64,000 bases of DNA from positions 124,001 to 188,000 of the forward strand of contig NZ_BLYC01000003.1 in NCBI RefSeq assembly GCF_019721995.1, given 5' to 3'. This stretch comes from Bathymodiolus japonicus methanotrophic gill symbiont (GTDB lineage Bacteria; Pseudomonadota; Gammaproteobacteria; Methylococcales; Methylomonadaceae). Shown one piece after another: positions 10,523-17,465 of this stretch; within the stretch, counting starts at the first letter, position 1, and each line of letters begins with the position of its first letter. The notes under the pieces were generated by a model. The model saw only the letters and a list, made by a program, of their open reading frames with translations. It searched no databases and had not been told where the DNA came from. Made by a program: the position numbers and the translations under genes.

Positions 10523-10641
10523 TTTTCTATGTTTATGTTGCTGAATAAATCTCTAATACCGAAACATTTTGCGCATACTTGAATGATAATAGCAAAGATT
10601 GTTTATAATGTTTGTTCAAACTTAATTTATGCACAGCTAAA

Positions 10642-11661
10642 ATGAAAAAAACGCTTCCAGTTGGCCCTATCATGATTGATATTTCGGGCACGATGCTCAG
10701 CCCATATGATATAGAAAAGATTACTCATCCGAATACAGGGGGTGTCATTTTATTTACCCGAAACTATGCCGAACCCAGACAAGTAGCCGAACTATGTAAA
10801 CAGATCAAAGCGGCCAGAAACGGCCCGATTCTCATTGCTGTTGATCAGGAAGGTGGCCGGGTACAGCGCTTTCAAAATGGCTTTACTCGCCTGCCCCCTG
10901 TTGCTGCTTTTACCGAAAATCCTGAATTATCCGAAGAAGCAGGCTGGTTGATGGCAGCTGAATTGCTGGTTCTAGGTGTAGACTTTAGCTTTGCACCGGT
11001 ACTGGATATAGATTGCGGCGTTAGCCAGATTATTGCTAACCGCTCTTTTTCACCAGATCCCGAACTGACTTGCCAGCTCGCCAGTAGTTTTACAAAAGGA
11101 ATGCGAAGTGCGGGCATGGCTGCAACGGGAAAGCATTTTCCTGGACATGGCGCAGTTGCTCTGGATTCTCACCTGACTTTACCGATTGATAAGCGGGACT
11201 TAGACACTATAAACAGTAAAGATATCCTGCCTTTTAAGCAGTTAATTAACGAAGGACTGGAAGGCATTATGCCTGCCCATGTGGTTTACCCCGCTATTGA
11301 TGAGCTGCCTGCCGGATTTTCTGCAATCTGGATAAACGAGATTTTACGCAAGCAACTTAGCTTTAATGGTGCTGTGTTTAGCGATGACCTGAGCATGGAA
11401 GGCGCTGCCTGCGTCGGTGATTTCGATGAGCGCGCCAAACTTGCACGTCAAGCTGGTTGCGATATGATTCTGGTCTGCAATAACGAATCCGCAGCCGAAC
11501 AGGTACTGGAATCCACGCCGATTGAACATAATGCTATACGTGATCAGCGCCTACTAGCGATGTTAGGAAAGAGTAGCCTTACTGCCCAAGAGCTTAAGCA
11601 AAGCAGCCGATGGAAAACAGCGAGTCAACAGTTAACCCAACTATCGAGTGCTTATGCTTAA
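10642..11661 (+). CDS. nagZ: Beta-N-acetylhexosaminidase NagZ
   Basis: A cytosolic glycoside hydrolase family 3 enzyme that removes GlcNAc from anhydro-muropeptides in cell-wall recycling. The ATG at 10642 gives 339 residues; a TTG 30 bases upstream in frame is less likely because the family begins near GPIMIDISG. Key features are AVDQEGGRVQRF (substrate binding), KHFPGHGAV (the catalytic histidine loop unique to NagZ-type GH3) and VFSDDLSMEGA with the nucleophile aspartate. Its end overlaps the next start by 8 bases, indicating translational coupling with the phosphoribosyltransferase gene. nagZ next to a purine phosphorylase gene is a known pseudomonad-type arrangement. Confidence 0.95.
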   Translation: MKKTLPVGPIMIDISGTMLSPYDIEKITHPNTGGVILFTRNYAEPRQVAELCKQIKAARNGPILIAVDQEGGRVQRFQNGFTRLPPVAAFTENPELSEEAGWLMAAELLVLGVDFSFAPVLDIDCGVSQIIANRSFSPDPELTCQLASSFTKGMRSAGMAATGKHFPGHGAVALDSHLTLPIDKRDLDTINSKDILPFKQLINEGLEGIMPAHVVYPAIDELPAGFSAIWINEILRKQLSFNGAVFSDDLSMEGAACVGDFDERAKLARQAGCDMILVCNNESAAEQVLESTPIEHNAIRDQRLLAMLGKSSLTAQELKQSSRWKTASQQLTQLSSAYA

Positions 11662-12196
11662 TGAAATAATGCAAGTACAAAAAACTGCCCGCTTATTACA
11701 TCCGTTTAATGAAGTAGAAAGCGCCATAGACGCGATGGCAGAAAAAATCAACTCGTGCCTGGCTGATACGAATCCAGTCATACTGTGTGTTATGAATGGC
11801 GGTATCATAATAACAGGAAAGCTAATCACCCGGCTAACCTTCCCTTTAACTCTCGATGCTATTAATGTTAGCCGTTATGGCCGGCAAACTACTGGTAGTG
11901 ATTTAAACTGGTTACACAAGCCGGTAAGTTCTCTGCAAGATCGAACCGTGCTTATTGTTGATGATATTCTTGATGAAGGTATTACTCTCAATGCTATTTA
12001 TCAGTATTGTCAGGAACAAGGTGCAAACCAGATTTTTGGTGCGGTATTGGTCGAAAAACAGCTAAATAAAATCAAACCCATACAAGCTGACTTTATAGGC
12101 TTATCCGTAGCTAACCACTATTTATACGGCTATGGAATGGACTATAAGGGCTATTTGCGTAATGCAGCGGGGATCTATGCCTGTACTGAGCTGTAA
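11654..12196 (+). CDS. hpt: Hypoxanthine-guanine phosphoribosyltransferase
   Basis: 180 residues from the ATG at 11654, inside the last codons of nagZ. The PRPP-binding motif VLIVDDILDEGITL is clear, and VMNGGIIITGKL is the family's flexible-loop region. It converts hypoxanthine or guanine plus PRPP to IMP or GMP. It is followed 136 bases later by the methylthio-nucleoside phosphorylase that would release hypoxanthine or adenine, so the pair probably salvages the purine from polyamine and quorum-signal by-products. A long REP-like inverted repeat lies between the two genes. The exact base preference (hypoxanthine versus xanthine/guanine) is inferred. Confidence 0.85.
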   Translation: MLNEIMQVQKTARLLHPFNEVESAIDAMAEKINSCLADTNPVILCVMNGGIIITGKLITRLTFPLTLDAINVSRYGRQTTGSDLNWLHKPVSSLQDRTVLIVDDILDEGITLNAIYQYCQEQGANQIFGAVLVEKQLNKIKPIQADFIGLSVANHYLYGYGMDYKGYLRNAAGIYACTEL

Positions 12197-12208
12197 CAAC
12201 AAACCTCT

Positions 12209-12271
12209 GTAGGGCGTGGCTTTAGCCCGCCTTTGGGTGTTTGCACTGGCGGGCTAAAGCCGCGCCCTACA
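12209..12271. repeat. REP-like inverted repeat
   Basis: Long imperfect palindrome with arms TGTAGGGCGTGGCTTTAGCC and its complement around a short loop. It belongs to the chromosomal REP-like sequences that recur between genes here, and could stabilise the nagZ-hpt mRNA 3' end. Confidence 0.7.
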
Positions 12272-12332
12272 ATAATAGCTAAAACAACTGTCTACTGATG
12301 CGCACATTTATTGCCTAACCTATATTTATAAA

Positions 12333-13097
12333 ATGAAAACAACTGCAATTATCGGTGGCTCAGGCCTGACGAAAATGGGATCGTTAAAAATTATCGAGCA
12401 AACCCATCAGCAGACACCATACGGTTTGCCTTCGTCTGCCTGCACCATAGGCGAGCTTTGTGGGCAAACAATCATTTTCCTGGCACGTCATGGCGACCCG
12501 CACACTATTGCGCCACATAAAGTTAACTATCGAGCGAATCTCTGGGCATTAAAACAAGCTGGCGCCGAGCAGATTATTGCTGTTGCGGCAGTTGGGGGGA
12601 TTACGCCAGAAATGCAACCTGCGCGTATCGCTATTCCGGAGCAAATCATTGATTATAGTTATGACCGGGAGCATACCTATTTTGCTGCTGAACTGGAGCC
12701 AGTCAATCATATTGACTTTAGCTACCCTTACGACGAAAATCTACGCCAGCAACTAATTAACAGCGCAACGGCATTGCAACTCAATATTCAGCCCAATGGA
12801 GTGTATGGCTGTACGCAGGGGCCCAGACTGGAAACAGCAGCTGAAATCACGCGCTTGCAACGAGATGGCTGTGATTTAGTAGGTATGACCGGTATGCCGG
12901 AGGCCGCACTTGCCAGAGAACTGGAAATTCCTTATGCTTGTATTGCTGTGGTTGCCAATTGGGCAGCAGGTAAATCCTCAGGTGAAATTAGCATGCCAGA
13001 GATCATTAAAAACCTTGAGCAAGGCATGACGGATACCGAACAACTTTTACAACAGTTTTTCATACACGCATCTATACAGGGCTCTACAGATGACTAA
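12333..13097 (+). CDS. S-methyl-5'-thioinosine/5'-methylthioadenosine phosphorylase
   Basis: 254 residues of the MTAP/PNP family: TAIIGGSGL at the N-terminus (phosphate site), FLARHGDPHTIAPHKVNYRAN, GVYGCTQGPRLETAAEI, and DLVGMTGMPEAALARELEI. These place it with the MTAP-like trimeric phosphorylases. The MTGMPEA form, and the neighbouring nagZ and hypoxanthine phosphoribosyltransferase, resemble the pseudomonad enzyme that prefers methylthioinosine. It releases hypoxanthine (or adenine) and 5-methylthioribose-1-phosphate. The stop overlaps the yicC start by 8 bases, so it is likely part of a nagZ-hpt-phosphorylase-yicC-gmk transcription unit. Substrate preference is an inference from the neighbourhood. 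Confidence 0.85.
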   Translation: MKTTAIIGGSGLTKMGSLKIIEQTHQQTPYGLPSSACTIGELCGQTIIFLARHGDPHTIAPHKVNYRANLWALKQAGAEQIIAVAAVGGITPEMQPARIAIPEQIIDYSYDREHTYFAAELEPVNHIDFSYPYDENLRQQLINSATALQLNIQPNGVYGCTQGPRLETAAEITRLQRDGCDLVGMTGMPEAALARELEIPYACIAVVANWAAGKSSGEISMPEIIKNLEQGMTDTEQLLQQFFIHASIQGSTDD

Positions 13098-13956
13098 TAG
13101 CATGACTGCTTTTGCGAATAGCGAAATGGACTTTGAAAACCTGACGATAAACTGTGAGTTACGCTCGGTCAATCACCGCTATTGTGATATTAATATAAAA
13201 GTACCGGAGCGCTTCCGCTTTGCCGAAGCAAATATCCGCCACAACATGAGCGACAAACTAAAGCGCGGTAAGATCGAATGTAGCCTGAGCTATAAAAAAC
13301 ACAGCCTGGCACAGCAACAGCTTACGCTAGATATGGATGCAGTCTCGGCATTACTTTCCACCACCCAGAGTATTGAGCAACAAATGGAAAATCCTCAGGC
13401 TTTTTCAGCACTTGAAGTGCTGGCCTTTCCCGGCATACAAATTGAGAAGCAAAGCGATAAGACGGCTCTATTGCAGGTATTAATGCAGCTATTAGCAACC
13501 GCTATTGAGAATTTATTACAGGCACGCCAACGTGAAGGCGCTCAACTTAGCCAGCTAATTTCCAGTCGCTGTGTAAAAATGCAACAACTGGTTAGTCAGG
13601 CACAAAATCGCATACCCCTGGTTTTAGAGCATTTACGCACTAAATTCAGACACCATATTGCTGAATTAGTGGGCGAACCAAATAACGACCGGATAGAACA
13701 GGAAATGGTGCTACTTACCCAAAAACTGGATGTGGACGAAGAACTGGACAGACTCAATACACATATCGTTGAAGTGTTGCGCGTTTTAGAACAAAATGAG
13801 CCCATAGGTCGCCGCCTTGATTTCTTAATGCAGGAAATGAATAGAGAAGCCAATACCCTGGGTTCAAAATCAGCAGACAAAGAAATGACCGCGATTTCTA
13901 TCGAGTTTAAAGTGCTGATCGAACAAATGCGCGAGCAAGTACAGAATATTGAATAA
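13090..13956 (+). CDS. yicC: YicC family endoribonuclease/stress protein
   Basis: 288 residues with the typical YicC beginning SMTAFANSEMDFENLTINCELRSVNHRY and a long helical C-terminal half ending in the conserved RRLDFLMQEMNREANTLGSKS stretch. Length matches the family (about 287-290). YicC proteins have been described as RNA-cleaving hexamers; the cellular target is not evident here. It is coupled to the preceding phosphorylase by an 8-base overlap and followed 10 bases later by gmk, an arrangement common in gammaproteobacteria. Confidence 0.92.
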   Translation: MTNSMTAFANSEMDFENLTINCELRSVNHRYCDINIKVPERFRFAEANIRHNMSDKLKRGKIECSLSYKKHSLAQQQLTLDMDAVSALLSTTQSIEQQMENPQAFSALEVLAFPGIQIEKQSDKTALLQVLMQLLATAIENLLQARQREGAQLSQLISSRCVKMQQLVSQAQNRIPLVLEHLRTKFRHHIAELVGEPNNDRIEQEMVLLTQKLDVDEELDRLNTHIVEVLRVLEQNEPIGRRLDFLMQEMNREANTLGSKSADKEMTAISIEFKVLIEQMREQVQNIE

Positions 13957-13966
13957 AGGTAGCAAC

Positions 13967-14584
13967 ATGAACAAAGGCAAGCTCTATATCATCTCAGCGC
14001 CATCGGGTGCAGGTAAAACCAGTTTAATCAAGAAACTTGTCCCCAACCTGGAAAATGTTGTAGTCTCAGTTTCCCATACTACACGCGCCCAGCGATCAGG
14101 TGAAACTGAAGGTATTGATTATTTTTTTACCTCAGTGAGCAACTTTAAAGAAATGATTAGTCAAGCTGATTTTCTTGAATACGCCCAGGTTTTTGATAAT
14201 TATTACGGCACAGCACAAAGCTCAGTCGAGCGTAGCCTAAACAGCGGTAAAGATGTAATTTTAGAGATAGACTGGCAGGGTGCCGCACAAATCAGGCGCT
14301 TACTTGAAGGCACCATCAGTATCTTTATTCTACCACCATCCACTGAAGTATTACGCCAGCGCCTGCAAGAGAGAGGCCAGGACAGTCCCGAAATTATTGA
14401 CCGCCGCATGCAGGCAGCAAAAACCGAAATAAGCCATTATGCGGAATACGATTATCTTATTGTTAACGATGACTTTAATACCGCATTGACAGAACTCAAG
14501 TCAATTATTCTTGCTAGACGTCTAGGCATAGCGCTACAGCAAAATCAGTTAAAAGCATTATTAGTCGGTTTATTAGCTTACTGA
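13967..14584 (+). CDS. gmk: Guanylate kinase, C-terminus completed by IS-C sequence
   Basis: 205 residues from the ATG at 13967, which has AAAGGTAG upstream; an in-frame TTG at 13949 is a weaker alternative. The P-loop is APSGAGKTSL, followed by SHTTRAQRSGETEGIDYFF (GMP binding) and ILEIDWQGA. It phosphorylates GMP to GDP. The last codons are unusual: the IS-C terminal repeat CTGAAGTTTC starts at 14581, so the TGA stop (14582-14584) belongs to the inserted element. The native end is therefore lost, though length is close to the family norm (about 205-207) and activity is probably kept. The rpoZ gene that often follows gmk is absent. Confidence 0.92.
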   Translation: MNKGKLYIISAPSGAGKTSLIKKLVPNLENVVVSVSHTTRAQRSGETEGIDYFFTSVSNFKEMISQADFLEYAQVFDNYYGTAQSSVERSLNSGKDVILEIDWQGAAQIRRLLEGTISIFILPPSTEVLRQRLQERGQDSPEIIDRRMQAAKTEISHYAEYDYLIVNDDFNTALTELKSIILARRLGIALQQNQLKALLVGLLAY

Positions 14585-14757
14585 AGTTTCTTGGTTTTTA
14601 AAGCATAAGAATATCAGCTAATGCTTATTTTTCTGAAATATTAGATATTACTAATATTAATGGCATTCCGTTGACTAAAAGCCTTGAATTCCTTTTAAAA
14701 ACAACAGGTTAATCGTGAATGAGGCCTAGTTTTACTGTATAACGAAAGTTTATAACA
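14581..14757 (+). mobile_element. IS-C left-end fragment
   Basis: Begins with the IS-C terminal repeat CTGAAGTTTCTTGG and continues through the leader seen at 55253-55440, then is replaced by an IS4-A end at 14758. It has no transposase coding sequence. Confidence 0.8.
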
Positions 14758-15133
14758 CTCGATGTTCAAGTTTTTGATATTGAGAAGGTAAAATCAGGTA
14801 TTCTGAGGTTGTTGTAATTTTATCGGTGTAAGCCCATGTTAATGAATGCCTCAGCCACCTTTATCCAAAGCTATATTGACGATTTAAATGATGCGCTCAA
14901 TCAGCTAAAACCCGGAGCCGCTTTGACACGGATTCAAGCCGCTTGGTTGGGCACTTGTTTAACGTGCATACTGCTAATGAACTCTGTTTGCTGGGCTAAG
15001 TTTGAGCGAGCAAGCCTTGGAGATTGCAAAGTAGCCGCATTATCCTGGGTGTTTCGTAAAGCAAGTATACCCTGGGACTGGTTGCTACGGGTGAGTGTGG
15101 TCTTAATTTTAAAACGTTATGGCATTACTGAAG
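14758..15133 (+). mobile_element. IS4-A copy 3, 5' fragment
   Basis: Terminal repeat CTCGATGTTCAAG followed by the leader and the first ~100 codons of the transposase (start 14836), stopping abruptly where MITE-B sequence begins. Confidence 0.8.
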
Positions 15134-15217
15134 CTGAAGTTTCCCAATTATTGAGTAGCTGAAATACACAATGCTGGTGTATCGAGGTTTATTTTAGGTG
15201 GTTTTGCCATGTTTATA
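15134..15217. mobile_element. MITE-B fragment (84 bp) joined to an IS4-A end
   Basis: The CTGAAGTTTCCCAATTATTG end and the following 64 bases, cut at GTTTATA where an IS4-A terminus starts. The same 84-base fragment with the same break point occurs at 49593-49676. Confidence 0.75.
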
Positions 15218-15304
15218 CTCGATGTTCAAGTTTTTCCATCCCATTGCCATCAAACTCTTACCTTCACCCAGCAGAACAATACTTTAATGATGCTGTTGGC
15301 CCTA
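15218..15304 (-). mobile_element. IS4-A 3' end fragment
   Basis: The last ~87 bases of IS4-A in reverse orientation, up to the MITE-C insertion site. With the MITE-C that follows, this is the mirror of the arrangement at 1670-2077. Confidence 0.8.
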
Positions 15305-15624
15305 ACCCATCTTCGTCACTTTCATCTTTCTAAGCCATTGATTCATCGGTTTAAGCGATTTTTTGTCGAAAAATTCTCTTTAAAATCAATGGTGTTTTTT
15401 TTGAAAGTTTTGTAGTGCCATTTATATTATTTTTGTCGATAAATTCATTGACTTTTGTCAAAAAAATCATCATTATTTGAGTGTAATTTACATGCGACAA
15501 AAATACTCTAAAAAATCCAACGTTTTATACAAAAACACAAAATCTGTAGTGCCAACTGGCTACTTTTTAAAATTTCAACCAATTGATTTATAACAACTAC
15601 ATCATCAATAGTGACGAAGATGGG
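15305..15624. mobile_element. MITE-C copy 2 (320 bp)
   Basis: Terminal repeats CCCATCTTCGTCAC/GTGACGAAGATGGG, flanked by CTA on both sides (15302-15304, 15625-15627). Its right flank reads straight into the host gene at 15658, so the segment has probably removed that gene's original 5' region. Confidence 0.8.
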
Positions 15625-15657
15625 CTAAGCGCACTAATTTTTTGTGCTTTGGCAATC

Positions 15658-16116
15658 ATGGTTTTCTTTTATCCCGCAACTATCAATAATTTTGGTGAGA
15701 CTTATAAACAGAGTTATGTTACTCAGCATCAAATAATGGCTGAGCAAGCATTAATCGCTCTTCAACAGGGAAACAATAAGCCCATTCAAAATTTACTGCG
15801 TGAAGATTTGGGCGCAATCAAAAAAGGCGACCGTTTATACCCGATGAAACGGCAACTAATACTGGCCTTGGTACAACAATCATATAAGCAAAATACAGAT
15901 AAATCCTGGGTAGACTGGGGAAAGGAGTGGTATCAACTGGATGGCCGTGATGTCACGGCAATGGCCTATTATTATGCAGCTTTATTACAAAGTGACAAAG
16001 ATTACGCAGAGGGTTTGCTGGGGTTAGAGATGGCTACTCAACGCTTTCCACAACATTCATTGTTAAACCAGTTTTATCAGGCAGAAATTTCTCGCTCTGC
16101 CAACTCTAAAGATTAA
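15658..16116 (+). CDS. Unknown protein, probably 5'-altered by MITE-C
   Basis: Not recognised. The frame is open from inside MITE-C (15583), but host-like sequence starts only about 15630; the first plausible host ATG is at 15658, giving 152 residues. The N-terminus (CALAIMVFFYPATINN) is hydrophobic and looks like the end of a membrane anchor, followed by a helical soluble domain with the flavour of TPR-like repeats (MAEQALIALQQGN, AYYYAALLQSDKDYAEGLLGLEMA). It may be missing its true start. The next gene begins 7 bases after the stop and is also membrane-anchored, so the two were probably an operon. No function is proposed. Confidence 0.5.
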   Translation: MVFFYPATINNFGETYKQSYVTQHQIMAEQALIALQQGNNKPIQNLLREDLGAIKKGDRLYPMKRQLILALVQQSYKQNTDKSWVDWGKEWYQLDGRDVTAMAYYYAALLQSDKDYAEGLLGLEMATQRFPQHSLLNQFYQAEISRSANSKD

Positions 16117-16123
16117 GCGCAAT

Positions 16124-16796
16124 ATGCTATTAATTAAAAAAGTACTACTGCGTCTATTTCTCTGGTCATGGGTTCTCAGTTTACCTATAACTCTGCTAGG
16201 CGGATATTTAAGTTATCAAACCTGGCAACATTATCAAACATTCTCTGTACGCTATGATCCTAATCCCGCTAACACCACACTTTCTGGCGATGCACTTACT
16301 GCCATAGGAAACTTAAGACGGAAAACTCTTTCCGCCATAGAACGCTATATCAACGATCGCTGAAAATCATGGAAACGTAGCTTAGCGAAGTGGTGATTTT
16401 TAGTCCCTGATAGGCGACAGGGCAATTCGCTGATTCGACGTGTGCTAGCAGCACGCGAGAGGAGCAAGAATTGCATTCCGAATAGCCGTCCAGCCAGTGA
16501 GGTAGTAATGACGAAGCGGCTTTTGTGCGTAGTCGTTGCGGACGCAGGGCGTTCAGGGCATCTCCCATCCGCTGCGTAGGTGAACGAATTATGGCGACAG
16601 GAGTCCCGGAATTTCGTGAGGTAGCATGGCACGCCTGAATAGGATCATGTTTCTAGGCTTTCAGCTCAGGCTGAATAAAGTATACGGAAAGCCAGAAGAC
16701 AACTTGATTATCTTAAATGAAATTCAACGCTTGTCTAAACTTAGAAAAAACAGGGCATCAGCAGGTAGATATGTTTTTACCCGACCTGTTGAATAA
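16124..16796 (+). pseudogene. Small membrane-anchored protein of unknown function, split by an HZE-2
   Basis: The reading frame runs from ATG 16124 to the GAT codon at 16355-16357, where HZE-2 begins; its first bases supply a premature TGA. Taking out 16358-16637 exactly joins GAT to AAT at 16638 and keeps the frame to TAA at 16794-16796, giving 130 residues. The N-terminus has a signal-anchor (LRLFLWSWVLSLPITLLGGYL). The rejoined middle reads IERYINDNRIMFLGFQLRL. It resembles nothing I recognise. Its coupling to the gene before it suggests they act together at the membrane. Confidence 0.7.
16358..16637 (-). mobile_element. HZE-2 element (280 bp) in a host gene
   Basis: On the reverse strand it starts CAGGCGTGCC and ends GATTTTCAGCG. 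The flanks AACGAT and AATAGG join without loss or duplication and restore the host frame. Internal hairpins are GTGCT/AGCAC, GCAATTC/GAATTGC and the terminal AAAATCA/TGATTTT. Confidence 0.85.
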
Positions 16797-16815
16797 GGTT
16801 TTTAAAAAACCGTTG

Positions 16816-16837
16816 TAGAGCGGACTTCAGTCCGCTA
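16816..16837. repeat. REP-like palindrome
   Basis: TAGAGCGGACTTCAGTCCGCTA; this core recurs at 20314, 20705, 38304, 59666 and 61802, always between genes. Confidence 0.75.
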
Positions 16838-16899
16838 AACCAAACTCTGGGCAGAAGCCCTATCTACATTATTTTATATTCAAAATATTCTGAGCATTT

Positions 16900-17439
16900 C
16901 AGGCGCGCCATGCTACCTCACGAAATTCCGGGACTCCTCAGGCGCGCCATGCTACCTCACGAAATTCCGGGACTCCTGTCGCCATAATTCGTTCACCTAC
17001 GCAGCGGATGGGAGATGCCCTGAACGCCCTGCGTCCGCAACGACTACGCACAAAAGCCGCTTCGTCATTACTACCTCACTGGCTGGACGGCTATTCGGAA
17101 TGCAATTCTTGCTCCTCTCGCGTGCTGCTAGCACACGTCGAATCAGCGAATTGCCCTGTCGCCTATCAGGGACTAAAAATCACCACTTCGCTAAGCTCCG
17201 TTTCCATGATTTTCAGCGGTCGCCGTAATTCGTTCACCTACGCAGCGAATAGGAGATGCCCCAGCCGCCCTGCGTCCGCCACAGACTGAGCACAAAGCAG
17301 CTCAGTCATGGCTACCACAAATGGCTCTACGGCTATTCGGGATAAAATTTTAGCCTCCCTCGCGCGCTATCGCGCACTTCGGATTGGCAAATTTCCCTGC
17401 GCCTTCTGGAGACTATCAGCCCGTCCGGGGCTGACAGCG
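16900..17439 (+). mobile_element. HZE-1 element split by an HZE-2
   Basis: The outer element starts CAGGCGCGCC at 16900 and ends GCTGACAGCG at 17439. Subtracting the inner 280 bp leaves 260 bp, the same as the two other HZE-1 copies. The outer flanks are GCATTT and GCTGGGT. It lies between the split membrane gene and the end of the glycosyltransferase gene. Confidence 0.85.
16939..17218 (+). mobile_element. HZE-2 element (280 bp) nested in HZE-1
   Basis: Starts CAGGCGCGCC after GGGACTCCT and ends TTTTCAGCG before GTCGCCG; these flanks are contiguous in uninterrupted HZE-1, so this is a clean zero-duplication insertion of one type into another. Confidence 0.88.
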
Positions 17440-17465
17440 GCTGGGTTTCGTACCTCAACACCTGC

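Noticed and set aside
17008-17289. Open frames of 70-110 codons inside HZE copies (for example starting MGDALNALRPQ) that recur at many loci
   Set aside because: They recur only because the element recurs; there is no ribosome-binding site, the frame overlaps palindromes, and HZE-3 does not preserve it.
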